A stretch of 64,000 nt of DNA from Balneolaceae bacterium (GTDB lineage: Bacteria > Bacteroidota > Rhodothermia > Balneolales > Balneolaceae). The position numbers and the translations under genes were made by a program. The stretch spans positions 32,126 through 96,125 of the forward strand of contig JAEPQH010000013.1 of the NCBI GenBank assembly GCA_017640605.1, written 5' to 3'. Below the pieces are notes generated by a model. It ran no database searches. It was given only the letters and a program-made list of their open reading frames with translations, and had not been told where the DNA came from. Shown here in pieces: positions 53,993 through 63,860 of the stretch (the first letter of the stretch is position 1; each line of letters begins with the position of its first letter).

Positions 53993-56900
53993 CTATTTAC
54001 GCTTCAAAAACCTCAACTTGGGCAATACAATCTTATATTCCTTTTCTTCGTCTTTATCATACCAGTGCACTAGATATTCTACTCTGGCTTTTCTTAGGTA
54101 ATACCCTGACTTTTCTAATTCTTTAAGCTCTTTGTTTACAAAGGCTTTAGAAAAAAGCATTACATTTTTAGACTTATCACAACGAAAGCCAAAAGCTTGA
54201 TTTTCACCAAAATTTACGGAATCTATTTTTAGAGAATCACCAGTATTTAAGGTATTGATGCTTATTGAATTTGAGTGATATTTCTGATCACCCAGATTTA
54301 CATCTTTATGGTTCAATACTAAATCATAAAAAGCTGGCGGAGCTGTAGGCTGGGAATAATGAAATACCTTTTGCTCATCTACTTTAATGTTATCAAAAAA
54401 AGAAGTATTAGTATGAATATGTAAAGATTCTTTTGCCCTGGAACATGCTACATAAACTTGCCTTTTAGCTGCATCAGTAGAAAAATTGAAGTCCTCTAAA
54501 AGTAGCCAAACATGATCGAATTCCTTCCCTTTTGCTTTATGCATAGTCGAAACGACTATTAACGAAGAGTCACTGCGTATTGCATCCTCCATTTTTATTT
54601 CACGGCTGTATTCATACCACTCTACTAGTAATTTTTTCTCTGGATATGCTTTTTCAAATTGATGTAAAACACTTAGGCAAGTTGTAAAGTGAAGAGTACC
54701 TGTATATTTCTTTTTAAACCATTCAAGACTGTTTTTCCAGTTTTCTTCGTAGATCAAACCGGTATCATCAACATTATTTTTTAAAACATTAGTAAATGAT
54801 CTTATTTCATCTAATTGATTTAAATTAAATCCATCAAACCCAGCAAGTAATCTAGTTTTATATCCTCTCATCTCAAGTAAAGAACTTAGCATCAGCGCTT
54901 CTCTATTGGTATGAACTAGCACCGCTTGTGTTCCGTTAGTTTCAGCACTGGAAATAGAATTAACTAAAGGTTGCACCAGATCTTTAGTTAAATATTTTGT
55001 AATGCTTATCCTTGCCTGTTTAGTTTTTTTAGCAGGAATCAATTTTTCCAACTTCAGACGATTTGGTATAGTCGACAACAATTGATTATTAAATTGAATA
55101 ATCCCTTCTCTACTACGATAATTCTTTATTAAGCTATATTGGACTGATTGATAAGTCAGTTGGTATTCTTTCATGAATCTGTTGGAAGCCCCTCTAAATT
55201 CATAAATGTTCTGATCGTCATCACCAACTGCTATCACCCTAATATTTCCTGCAATTTCAATGATTTTCTTAATTAAGTTCCATTCTTGTTGATTAATATC
55301 CTGAAACTCATCGAGAAGTAAGACACTTTTATTTGAAATAATCGTCGTATCTACATCTTCATTCTTTATTCCTTCTAGGCATTCAGAAATAATGTTTTGA
55401 GATTTTACCAAATCACCTAATTGCCCCATCAATTCAAAACAAAAGCCATGAAAAGTTGTGATTTTAATTAAACCGGCGAACTCTGGAACAAGCTTTCTAA
55501 TCCTTTGCCGAAATTCCAATGCTGCTGATTTTGAAAATGTCAGCATTAAAAACTGTTCCGGCTTTATGTCTTCTAAAAGCAATAAACTAGCAATTTTATG
55601 AACCAATACTTTTGTCTTTCCTGAGCCAGGACCAGCAAGTACAAGAATATGATCTGACTTATTATCATTTAAGACCTGGGTCTGATCTGTATCAAGATCT
55701 TTTATAACTTCCTTAAATTTATCGGGGGTGAGTGGCCGTCTGATTTCTGATTTTCTTCTGGGAAAATATCTAGCTAAAAACTCTTCATACTCCAAAGTAA
55801 AATAATCGTTTACATAAGATAGAGCAGACTCATAGTTATCAACACATTTCTTTGCATATTCGCCAACAATATGTATTTGCTCCGTTTTGTGTTGATAGTG
55901 CATCTCCATTTTTGCATAATCTTCTACTTTAAAGCTTGGCTTCTCTTTTCCTTTTATATCATCAATGTTTAGACGATTATAGGATACCATAAAACCACCT
56001 TCGAGTTTTATAGCGTTGATTTGGTTTAGAAACAATAAAGTTTTCTCATATTTACCGGTGCCTCCCTCAACTACTTTTCCCATAAACAGATTATTATCTC
56101 TCAATTCAATTAATGAGAATCCAACCGGTACCTGATCTTTTTGTTTAATGGGATTATTTTGAGTAATCGCAAAATCTGTTAAAATTTTAATGATTGACCC
56201 AGATAATTTGTGTCGCCATTCTACATCATTATCCAGATCTACTTTACTCTTAACCACAATTTCATAAATCTCTTTTTCTCGGTCTATTCTCTTTTTGGTA
56301 ATAAACCTGCGAACCTCCCAATAGGCTAAAATTCTATGAATAGAATCAACTGTAGAATCGACCTGGCCTGAATCAATGACAATCTGATTTAATTGCCGAA
56401 GGGAGATTTTGATACGATCCTTTTTATCTAGCCATTGATGCAAAAACCTTTCTATTTCCAGAAAATGTTTTGTAATAGTTGCAGAACCATTTTTTGAATT
56501 ATTAAGATTTAGAAAAGCAGTTAAATCTTTGGCATCACCCAGAATATTCAAATCACGTAACGTACGAATACTTTCCTGTACTTTTTCTATTGTTAACTGA
56601 GTGCTATCTGACAGATATTCAAGTCTAGTTTCTTCATCTTTAATAATTCGCTGCAATACCCTTTCGCAGTCTTGTTTATCCTTTTCAGTTAGTAAGTCTG
56701 ATTGCTGAATAAGTGACTGACCTCTCATAAAGTTTTTAACTAGCAAACTATCGGCGTATACCATTGATGAGTTTTGTTCACGCTTCAAAAACCCTCGATC
56801 TTCTAAACATGAAATAGCTGTTTTTACCTTTGTTTCTAAATCTTTGAGTTCAATATCCCAGCCTGCTGACTTTGCAATTTCCAAAGCTGAATGACTTATT

Positions 56901-58807
56901 TTCGATCTACGTTTCGCTTGGCTTTTTAAAGACTTCCATATTTCATCAATTTCTTTTTTGTTGAGCTTGGTCTGCTGTAGTAAGCTAAAATGCTTGTTCA
57001 AATCCGAATCATTATAAAGGATAAAACACTTTGCTTTGATGTGCTCATTTCTTCCTGCACGTCCAGCTTCTTGAATGTAATTCTCTAAGGAATCAGAAAT
57101 GTTATAATGAATAACTGTTCGTACGTCCTCTTTATCAACCCCCATTCCAAACGCAGATGTTGCAACTATAATGGGAGATTTACCTGACATAAAATCTTCC
57201 ATATTTTTCTTTTTTACATCCCTATCAAGCTGACCATGAAAAAATGTAGTCTTAAATCCAGATTTTGCAAGATCGTTGGCTACACCCTCAACAGCTTTCG
57301 TTCTTGAAGCATAGATTATGATCGGTTTCTCAGATTTTTGTACTAAGTCAAACAGTTGCTGTTTTTTGCTTTCGGGAGTTTCAGTTTTTAAAACTTCGAA
57401 CGATAAATTGTCACGCCTTTTTTGAGTTATAAATTCTTTTAATTCGAGTCCAAGGCGTGATCTGAAGTAAGATTTAATATCACTTATAACCTGTAGTTTA
57501 GCTGTTGCAGTAAAACATGAGATTGGAATAGGTTTGTTGAAATTTCTTTCCTGAATTTTTTTTATAAACTCAGCTATATACAGATAGTCAACTCTAAAAT
57601 CCTGTCCCCAACTTGAAAAACAATGTGCTTCGTCAATGACAAATCGTGCAATTGATCGGGATGATATTAACCGCAAAATACTCGGTGATCTAAGTGATTC
57701 TGGAGAGAGATATAAAATATGAGCATTCCCTTTCTCAACACGCTCAAATGCTTCTTGCCGTTCAAGAGGTGATAACAATCCATTGATTGCTACTGCGTTT
57801 GTGATATGAAACCGATCCTGCAGGTTATCCACCTGATCTTTCATCAAAGATTGCAAGGGAGAAATAACTACCGTTAAATGACGAGTACAATCTCCACGGA
57901 TTAAAGCAGGTAGTTGAAATGTGAGAGACTTTCCACCACCTGTTGGGAAAACTGCTACAAAAGAGTGCTCCTGTAAACCTGCTTGCACTGTCTCTTCTTG
58001 AAGGCTTATTTTCCTTGTCTCGTCAAACTTTCGAAAATCTGGATATCCGAAATATGTCTTTAATGCTTTTTTGGGATTTAATTTTGTAGTGCAATACTCA
58101 CACGTTTGATCTGAACAGGAGGAAAAGCGGAGCGCATCCATAACTTGATCCGTTTCAGGAAATTGCTTTCTAACCCAGAATGGTAAAATTGATTCGTTAT
58201 TATCTAAGCGAATAATAGACAGTGCATAAGCCAACTCAATTGGATGCTGGTGTATAAATCTATCAAGGTTAACTTTGTGACAGAGCTTACCTTCAACAAA
58301 CGGATATACCAATTCACTTGTCGCAGAACTAATGCTTAATTCAGAAGCAAGTTCAAGAAAGCTATTAAATTCATTTTTATCAGAAAGAAGTGCGGAGAGA
58401 ATTTTTCGGTAATCTTTATCAAGTTTTCTAAAGGCAACCAGTTCTTCAAGTAATAGGTCCTTTGTTAATTTACAATCGGATAAAGGATTATTTACCTCAG
58501 AATCATTGACAATTTTATATCCCTTCACAAGATGATGGTAAGGGTTTTCTGAAAAAATTAATGGAGACCAGAGAAGAGTGTCTATGTATTTTTTTCCTTT
58601 AAATATCTCATTACCAAAAATTTTCTTTAGTTCCGGTATATCATGTTTAATAATATTATGGCCACATATGGTATTAGCTACTTTAATCCATTCGGCCAGT
58701 CTACCGGGATTTCGTTCATGAAGCTCTTTATCGCGATAAAGTGCGCCATAATCCCGAATTTTCCCCGATCGATCCGTCTCTATATCAATAAAAAGTATAT
58801 CAATCAT
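53993..58807 (-). CDS. exonuclease-RecQ-UvrD fusion helicase
   Basis: 1604 residues. In order: DEDD-type 3'-5' exonuclease at about 1-120 (FIDIETD with Asp8 and Glu10, CGHNIIKHD with Asp56, Asp111 in NNPLSDCKLTKD); a short Cys segment CSDQTCEYC (231-239); RecQ helicase with Walker A FPTGGGKS (287-294), DEAH (392-395), SFTATA-like SCFTATAK, and QEAGRAGRN (579-587), with winged-helix-like middle; then a second motor of UvrD/Rep type with AGPGSGKT (1058-1065), LLLDEFQD (1163-1170), GDDDQNIYEFRG, NYRS and YVACSRAKESLHI. AT-rich and far above family lengths. Both ATPase cores look intact. Confidence 0.93.
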   Translation of the reverse strand: MIDILFIDIETDRSGKIRDYGALYRDKELHERNPGRLAEWIKVANTICGHNIIKHDIPELKKIFGNEIFKGKKYIDTLLWSPLIFSENPYHHLVKGYKIVNDSEVNNPLSDCKLTKDLLLEELVAFRKLDKDYRKILSALLSDKNEFNSFLELASELSISSATSELVYPFVEGKLCHKVNLDRFIHQHPIELAYALSIIRLDNNESILPFWVRKQFPETDQVMDALRFSSCSDQTCEYCTTKLNPKKALKTYFGYPDFRKFDETRKISLQEETVQAGLQEHSFVAVFPTGGGKSLTFQLPALIRGDCTRHLTVVISPLQSLMKDQVDNLQDRFHITNAVAINGLLSPLERQEAFERVEKGNAHILYLSPESLRSPSILRLISSRSIARFVIDEAHCFSSWGQDFRVDYLYIAEFIKKIQERNFNKPIPISCFTATAKLQVISDIKSYFRSRLGLELKEFITQKRRDNLSFEVLKTETPESKKQQLFDLVQKSEKPIIIYASRTKAVEGVANDLAKSGFKTTFFHGQLDRDVKKKNMEDFMSGKSPIIVATSAFGMGVDKEDVRTVIHYNISDSLENYIQEAGRAGRNEHIKAKCFILYNDSDLNKHFSLLQQTKLNKKEIDEIWKSLKSQAKRRSKISHSALEIAKSAGWDIELKDLETKVKTAISCLEDRGFLKREQNSSMVYADSLLVKNFMRGQSLIQQSDLLTEKDKQDCERVLQRIIKDEETRLEYLSDSTQLTIEKVQESIRTLRDLNILGDAKDLTAFLNLNNSKNGSATITKHFLEIERFLHQWLDKKDRIKISLRQLNQIVIDSGQVDSTVDSIHRILAYWEVRRFITKKRIDREKEIYEIVVKSKVDLDNDVEWRHKLSGSIIKILTDFAITQNNPIKQKDQVPVGFSLIELRDNNLFMGKVVEGGTGKYEKTLLFLNQINAIKLEGGFMVSYNRLNIDDIKGKEKPSFKVEDYAKMEMHYQHKTEQIHIVGEYAKKCVDNYESALSYVNDYFTLEYEEFLARYFPRRKSEIRRPLTPDKFKEVIKDLDTDQTQVLNDNKSDHILVLAGPGSGKTKVLVHKIASLLLLEDIKPEQFLMLTFSKSAALEFRQRIRKLVPEFAGLIKITTFHGFCFELMGQLGDLVKSQNIISECLEGIKNEDVDTTIISNKSVLLLDEFQDINQQEWNLIKKIIEIAGNIRVIAVGDDDQNIYEFRGASNRFMKEYQLTYQSVQYSLIKNYRSREGIIQFNNQLLSTIPNRLKLEKLIPAKKTKQARISITKYLTKDLVQPLVNSISSAETNGTQAVLVHTNREALMLSSLLEMRGYKTRLLAGFDGFNLNQLDEIRSFTNVLKNNVDDTGLIYEENWKNSLEWFKKKYTGTLHFTTCLSVLHQFEKAYPEKKLLVEWYEYSREIKMEDAIRSDSSLIVVSTMHKAKGKEFDHVWLLLEDFNFSTDAAKRQVYVACSRAKESLHIHTNTSFFDNIKVDEQKVFHYSQPTAPPAFYDLVLNHKDVNLGDQKYHSNSISINTLNTGDSLKIDSVNFGENQAFGFRCDKSKNVMLFSKAFVNKELKELEKSGYYLRKARVEYLVHWYDKDEEKEYKIVLPKLRFLKRK

Positions 58808-59322
58808 TAATTATCTTCTTTTTCTACCTACCGAAAATAGAGAGTATAGATATAAAACACTTCATAGATATAAATATCTGTTATCCATAATTATGAAATG
58901 TACCCGATCCTTATAAATGAATCGTCGATTACACCCCAAAATCAGAAGTATTAATGGGATATAGAATGCTTAAAGATGTGATATAAGAAATACATTAAGG
59001 ATTGCGGGCTTACTAATGCAGTTTCTACTCTTTGTAATAATATCTGCTTAGTTAACCATCAAACAACCCATATTGAAACTAGTCACTCAAACCCCTAGCT
59101 TCCCCACACATCAAGAAACCCGCTGATTACAGCAGGTTACCAACCGACCTTAAATAAATCTATTTATAACTCAGGCACGGTGGTTCAGGGATGTGGAACC
59201 GGATGTTTATCCGGATTCAAACGAATAGAGTTAATTGAGACTGTGTTCTTTTTCTCTCCACGGTTCTCTTGTCTTGGTGTAACAATCAATATCACCTAAA
59301 ACCCATTGTTACACTTATACCT
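58808..59322. other. intergenic region with short hairpins
   Basis: No gene of note. AAACCCGCTG-ATTA-CAGCAGGTT (about 59118-59139) and CCGGATGTTTATCCGG (about 59202-59217) are inverted repeats; neither has a convincing T run. Separates the helicase island from the next small gene. Confidence 0.4.
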
Positions 59323-59796
59323 ATGAAAAATGATTCAAACGCTCTGATTCAGGGAATCACGTACACCAAGTATGAATGCTATCAATATCGCCAAAGCGTG
59401 ATCGAGACGGTAAGCTATGAGCTGCGCATTCCTTTTAGTTTTATTGTTCAGGTTCGGGAAATCACTTGTGGAATTATGTTTCTGGAAATCAATTATACGC
59501 CAAAACAAGAGGTGCCCGAATGGGTAATGCCTAGGATTATTCACGGGGTTTTCACCGACGTTTATGCTCCGAATTTCTGGGAGATCAAACTGCTGAATAT
59601 CATGCATTACCATACCGAAGGGGAAGGTGGCTATGTGGGCTACTGCGGAAATGTATTTTATGACCGGCCGGATTATGATCCCAGCTATTATCCTGAAGAT
59701 CCCGGCTTTAAACGCTATCCCATCAAACACGAGATGCTGGATACCGAACAGATTTACGCCGTGATTAAGGATAAAATGGATGTATGGAGCAATTGA
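59323..59796 (+). CDS. hypothetical protein
   Basis: 157 residues from ATG at 59323 (MKNDSNALIQGITYTKYE); the frame goes back to 59269 but that lead is not protein-like. No signal peptide. Aromatic-rich and beta-strand-like, with no recognised family (IPFSFIVQVREITCG, NIMHYHTEGEGGYVGYCGN). The next 1.1 kb is a repeat array, so the gene may sit at an island edge. Confidence 0.65.
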   Translation: MKNDSNALIQGITYTKYECYQYRQSVIETVSYELRIPFSFIVQVREITCGIMFLEINYTPKQEVPEWVMPRIIHGVFTDVYAPNFWEIKLLNIMHYHTEGEGGYVGYCGNVFYDRPDYDPSYYPEDPGFKRYPIKHEMLDTEQIYAVIKDKMDVWSN

Positions 59797-59910
59797 ATTT
59801 AGAATAGTGAGTAGTAATCAACTACGCTCGAAGAGCTTCATTTATTCAAAATTACGAATTACATTTTTTTGAATAACCGCGCCTTGACCCGTGAATAAAC
59901 CTTTCAACCG

Positions 59911-60053
59911 TTTTCACGAGGAGAATCCTATTAAGTTAAAGTTGACCAACCCAGTCGACGACGTGATCTCCGGTAAAGGGCGTTGATCAGGAGATTGCTT
60001 CGTCGACAAAATAAAATGATGCTTTCATGTTTCTAACCTCCTCGCAATGACCT
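59911..60053. repeat. nested-palindrome repeat, copy 1
   Basis: Outer arms TTTTCACGAGGAG and CTCCTCGCAATGAC are complementary with mismatches; inner arms GTCGACGACGTGATCTCC (59954) and GGAGATTGCTTCGTCGAC (to 60007) form a second hairpin. First unit of the 340-bp tandem array. Confidence 0.85.
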
Positions 60054-60248
60054 ATAAAGCATTTTTAATTTTAAATCTTTCAATTTGAATTAAAAATAGA
60101 GTTTGCTTCGCGTCAAGTTGAATAAATAGATTCAAATTTCCCACACTCCTCACAAAAGACTCAGCAATTGAACACTGATTATTTCTTGTTGGATATTGAA
60201 TATTGAAAAAAGCCTCCTCGCAAAGCTCCTAAAATTAACTAACTAACC

Positions 60249-60391
60249 GTCATCACGAGGAGAATCCTATTAAGTTAAAGTTGACCAACCCAGTCGACGA
60301 CGTGATCTCCCATTAAGGGCGTTGATCAGGAGATTGCTTCGTCGACATCATAGCTCAATGCATTCATAATTCCCATACTCCTCGCAATGAC
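60249..60391. repeat. nested-palindrome repeat, copy 2
   Basis: GTCATCACGAGGAG at 60249 pairs with CTCCTCGCAATGAC to 60391; inner GTCGACGACGTGATCTCC / GGAGATTGCTTCGTCGAC present. Confidence 0.85.
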
Positions 60392-60591
60392 CTATAAAGC
60401 ATTTTTAATTTTAAATCTTTCATTTTGAATTAAAAATAGAGATTGCTTCGCGACACGTTGAATGAATAGATTCAAATTTCCCACACTCCTCACAAAAGAC
60501 TCATCAGTTGAACACTGATTATTTCTTGTTGATTATTGAATATTGAAAAAAAATACCTCTTCGCAACGACCCTAAAATTAACTAACTACCC

Positions 60592-60733
60592 GTCATCACG
60601 AGGAGAAACATAACTATTTGAAGATTTCAGTTCTCTTCGACGACGTGATCTCCCATTAAGGGCGTTGATCAGGAGATTGCTTCGTCGACACAACAAAATG
60701 ATGGATTCATGATTCCAGCCTCCTCGCAATGAC
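60592..60733. repeat. nested-palindrome repeat, copy 3
   Basis: GTCATCACGAGGAG from 60592 and CTCCTCGCAATGAC to 60733; inner TTCGACGACGTGATCTCC / GGAGATTGCTTCGTCGAC. Confidence 0.85.
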
Positions 60734-60893
60734 CCATAGAGCATTTTTAATTTTAAATCTTTCATTTTGAATTAAAATAAAGTTTGCTTCGCGTCAAGTT
60801 GAATAAATAGATTCAATATTCCCACACTCCTCACTAAAGACTCAGCACTTGAACACTGATTATTGCTTGTTGGATATTGAATATTGAAACCCT

Positions 60894-62204
60894 CTAATTC
60901 CCAACCAAAACCAATTCCTGCTGAGGAGGAATCAAATATTCAGCACCGGATTCTGTAATCACCGCCATTTCCTCCACACTGATCGTTTTGGTACCACCAT
61001 CGGGGAGTGTCCACGCATGGAAGCCATCGAAGGCGAACACCATTCCGGGTTTGAGTCGGAGTTGGGCGGCCGGGCGTTGACCGGGCATATGAGATCCGCC
61101 GAGGTTAGGTCCGGCATCATGGGCAACATAGCCCACAGGATGTCCGGTGCTCCACATTACATATTCACTTCCATTTTCGTACATCAACGCTCGTTGGGCA
61201 GCGTCCACATCTTCGCCACGAACTCCTGGCTTCATTGCATTAAATGCCGCAAACCCACCATCACGCGCCGATTCCCAGTAATATTGTATCTCTTCAGGAG
61301 CTTCCGTTTCACCCGGGTGAAGCACATAAGCAAATCGCTGGATATCACTCACCCAACGGTCGTATAGTTTGATACCGAAATCCGTTTGGATCACATCCCC
61401 CGGCATAATCACTTTGTCGGTGGCGTGTGAATGACCGCGATCCGCGCCGGAATTTACATTGGGATTCTGAGTTGGATTCCACGCCTCGCCCACTCCGTAT
61501 TCTTCCATCTTTGCATCCAAAAAAGCAGCTACTTCGGCATCGGTAGTAACACCCGGCTCAATAATTTCATAAGCTTCGAGTTGCCAGGCTGCTGTAAGTT
61601 CGGCGGCCTGACGCATAATCTCCACTTCGGCGGGAGTTTTCACACTCAGCCATTCGTAAATCACTTTTTCCGACGACACAAACTTCGCGGCTTCTTCGTT
61701 GCCAACGGCATCCACCAGCGCCAGATACTGACTGTGCGAAAGTCCATCGGCTAATTTGTTCTGTTGGGATGTGTTGATGGCAATTCGATCGAAGTCCATG
61801 GTTTGGATAAACTGCGCAGCTTGCTCTAAAGTCGAATATCCTCGCTCTACAGCCACCACTTTATCGTGGATATCGAGTTCATCCAACGCTGTGGCCTCTC
61901 CTTCCGGCGAAAATGCAAGAGTGTGAAAACCCTCTTCATCAAAATAAAACATGAATACAGCAGTACCACCGGCATTTTCTCCTCCGATGTGATCTGCCAT
62001 TGGGTCGTTATCGTTTTCGCGACAGATGATAAGCCATGCATCCACATCAGCGGCTTCCATTGCCAGCGGCAACAGTGTGTTAATGCGCTCGATACGTATT
62101 TCGGGCCAAGGACTTGGTCCCCATTCTATAGGCTCTTCGTTGTTTGGAGGATTGGTGCAGGATGTAACGATAAGTGCAATCGCAAGAATGGTGAGTAGGC
62201 GCAT
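60894..62204 (-). CDS. M24 family Xaa-Pro peptidase-like lipoprotein
   Basis: 436 residues from ATG at 62204, chosen because MRLLTILAIALIVTSCTNPP is a lipoprotein signal (lipobox VTSC); the frame to 62267 adds an unrelated lead. Metal-site motifs of M24: TDFGIKLYDRWVSDIQRF (two Asp), GHPVGYVAHDAGP, and VEEMAVITESG. A two-domain creatinase/prolidase fold is visible (N-terminal 30-190). Outer or inner membrane lipoprotein that may cleave Xaa-Pro peptides. The repeat array touches its stop codon. Confidence 0.9.
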   Translation of the reverse strand: MRLLTILAIALIVTSCTNPPNNEEPIEWGPSPWPEIRIERINTLLPLAMEAADVDAWLIICRENDNDPMADHIGGENAGGTAVFMFYFDEEGFHTLAFSPEGEATALDELDIHDKVVAVERGYSTLEQAAQFIQTMDFDRIAINTSQQNKLADGLSHSQYLALVDAVGNEEAAKFVSSEKVIYEWLSVKTPAEVEIMRQAAELTAAWQLEAYEIIEPGVTTDAEVAAFLDAKMEEYGVGEAWNPTQNPNVNSGADRGHSHATDKVIMPGDVIQTDFGIKLYDRWVSDIQRFAYVLHPGETEAPEEIQYYWESARDGGFAAFNAMKPGVRGEDVDAAQRALMYENGSEYVMWSTGHPVGYVAHDAGPNLGGSHMPGQRPAAQLRLKPGMVFAFDGFHAWTLPDGGTKTISVEEMAVITESGAEYLIPPQQELVLVGN

Positions 62205-62317
62205 GAATATTGGATGTGTTGAATTAGGAGTTTCGAATAACGAGCTACGAATATAGAATTTAGTCATTCGATTTGTAGCTCAAATTTTAGTTTGAAGTTT
62301 TGGTATTGATATCGACC

Positions 62318-62459
62318 GTCATCACAAGGAGTATCTAAACAAGGTCAAGGCGAACAACCTCATCGACGACGTGATCTCCGGTTCGTGGCGTTGCTTTGGA
62401 GATTGCCGCGTCGAGTCAGTTTCGATATGGAAATTAGGATAACGCCTCCTCGCAATGAC
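62318..62459. repeat. nested-palindrome repeat, copy 4 (diverged)
   Basis: GTCATCACAAGGAG and CTCCTCGCAATGAC as outer arms; inner TCGACGACGTGATCTCCGG...GGAGATTGCCGCGTCGA. Followed by the AT palindrome at about 62470-62509. A solo copy in the gap between the M24 peptidase and DUF3078 genes. Confidence 0.85.
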
Positions 62460-62469
62460 CCTAAAAGAA

Positions 62470-62512
62470 CATTTTTAATTTTAAATCTTTCATTTTGAAT
62501 TAAAAATAGCCA
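62470..62512. repeat. AT-rich palindromic element
   Basis: TTTTTAATTTTAAATCTTTC...GAATTAAAAATAG; same element as within each 340-bp unit. Confidence 0.75.
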
Positions 62513-62718
62513 TTGCTTCATCAATTACTCTTTAAATAGCACGATAAATTGAGACTCATCCCTTTGCCTCAAAAAATTTATCATTCATAATTTAACCCTT
62601 AACATTTAATCCCCAACCCAAGAACTATTTCAACCGCTAGTGGAAAAATGTTTCCGCTGTTTTGTATTAAAGCCTACATAATCTACTTTCCTTTAATTAT
62701 AAAAAATACGGGGTGGCA

Positions 62719-63576
62719 ATGAAAAATATTAAGTGGATGCTTTTATTAGGGTTCTTCTCAACTAGTATAATGGCACAAAACACAGCAGACAGTACACAAA
62801 CAGAGGAAGAAGTAAATCCGTGGACTAAATCTTGGGTGTTTAGCTTAACCGGAAATCAGGCTGAATACAACAACTGGAGTCGAGGCGGAGTAAATTCTAC
62901 CGCTTTTACAGCCTCTACCCTTTTTCGTGCGAAATATACCGGAAGTGATTACTCGAATACTACGCGTGTGAACCTTCGTTTTGGTCAAATCAATCAGGAA
63001 GGTCAGGGCGTGGAGAAGACAGAAGACATGATTCGAATTAGTAATAAAACTGATTACTTCCTTTCCACAACCGTTTGGAGTGCCTTTGCTGAGATCGCGT
63101 TCCGCACTCAATTTACAGAAGGTTTCGATGAAGAAACCGGAGAGATCATTTCGGACTTTATGTCACCAGGTTATATTACTGAGTCACTTGGTTTATCTTA
63201 CCAGCCTGTTGATTATTTCTCCACCCAATTAGGGGTTGGACTTAAACAAACGTTCGTACAAACCGATGGCCTCGATCAATTCTATGGCCTGGGCGAAGAT
63301 GAGGATATCCGATCTGAAGGCGGTATTACCTTTGCGCTGGATTATAAAAAAGAGATTTTCAAAAACTTCACTTACGAAACCGAGCTCTCAACCTTTACGA
63401 ATCTGCTCATTCCCATTACCAGTACCGATGTGATTATGACTAATATCTTCACCGGTAAAATTAATAATTTCATGACATCCTCACTCGAAATGTCCTTTAT
63501 CTATGATGATGATTTTAGTGATCAGCTGCAAACTATGCGTATTATTTCATTGGGGATTCAAATCCAGATTTTATGA
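62719..63576 (+). CDS. DUF3078 family outer-membrane protein
   Basis: 285 residues from ATG at 62719 (MKNIKWMLLLGFFSTSIMAQ, a signal peptide); GTG at 62713 is the alternative. Alternating strands with W/Y at their ends and a C-terminal strand (RIISLGIQIQIL) suit a beta barrel. GNQAEYNNWSRGGVNS and ELSTFTNLLIP match the DUF3078 family. Function unknown. Confidence 0.88.
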   Translation: MKNIKWMLLLGFFSTSIMAQNTADSTQTEEEVNPWTKSWVFSLTGNQAEYNNWSRGGVNSTAFTASTLFRAKYTGSDYSNTTRVNLRFGQINQEGQGVEKTEDMIRISNKTDYFLSTTVWSAFAEIAFRTQFTEGFDEETGEIISDFMSPGYITESLGLSYQPVDYFSTQLGVGLKQTFVQTDGLDQFYGLGEDEDIRSEGGITFALDYKKEIFKNFTYETELSTFTNLLIPITSTDVIMTNIFTGKINNFMTSSLEMSFIYDDDFSDQLQTMRIISLGIQIQIL

Positions 63577-63686
63577 AAGTGGGTTTAGCTATAAATAGAA
63601 AATTTGCTTACTGCTTTATACTTAGAGTGCATTGATTATTTCAGTTTGAACTCACGTACCTAAGCTTTGCCAAACAAAACGCTCCA

Positions 63687-63830
63687 CCCGTGATACCGAG
63701 GGGCTCATACCAAGTTAAAGTTGAAAATATCATTGAGAACGTGATTTCCGGTTCGTGGCGCTGTTCTGGAGATTGCCGCGTCGAGTTCTTAAGGAGCTGA
63801 GTTTAATATTCCTAAACTCCTCGCAATGAC
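63687..63830. repeat. nested-palindrome repeat, copy 5 (diverged)
   Basis: CCCGTGATACCGAGGGG and CTCCTCGCAATGAC outer arms (the left arm is decayed); inner TTGAGAACGTGATTTCCGG...GGAGATTGCCGCGTCGAG. Ends 38 bp before the transposase stop at 63869. Confidence 0.75.
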
Positions 63831-63860
63831 CACAAAAACTGTCATTCCACACGTCATCAC

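Larger units (their letters stand above)
59907..60893. repeat. tandem triplication of an approximately 340-bp unit
   Basis: Three near-identical units (start about 59907, 60244, 60587; spacing 339 and 343 bp between outer arms). Each has the nested palindrome, an AT palindrome (TTTTTAATTTTAAATCTTTC...AATTAAAAATAG), and CTCCTCACAAAAGACTCAGC...GAACACTGATTATTTC. The last unit ends at the stop codon of the M24 peptidase gene. No open frame of note. Confidence 0.9.

Noticed and set aside
59118..59139. Terminator AACCCGCTG...CAGCAGGTT
   Set aside because: No T run follows on either strand, so termination is not supported.
59907..60893. CRISPR array
   Set aside because: Units are about 340 bp with diverged hairpins, not 20-40 bp repeats with unique spacers, and no cas gene is near.
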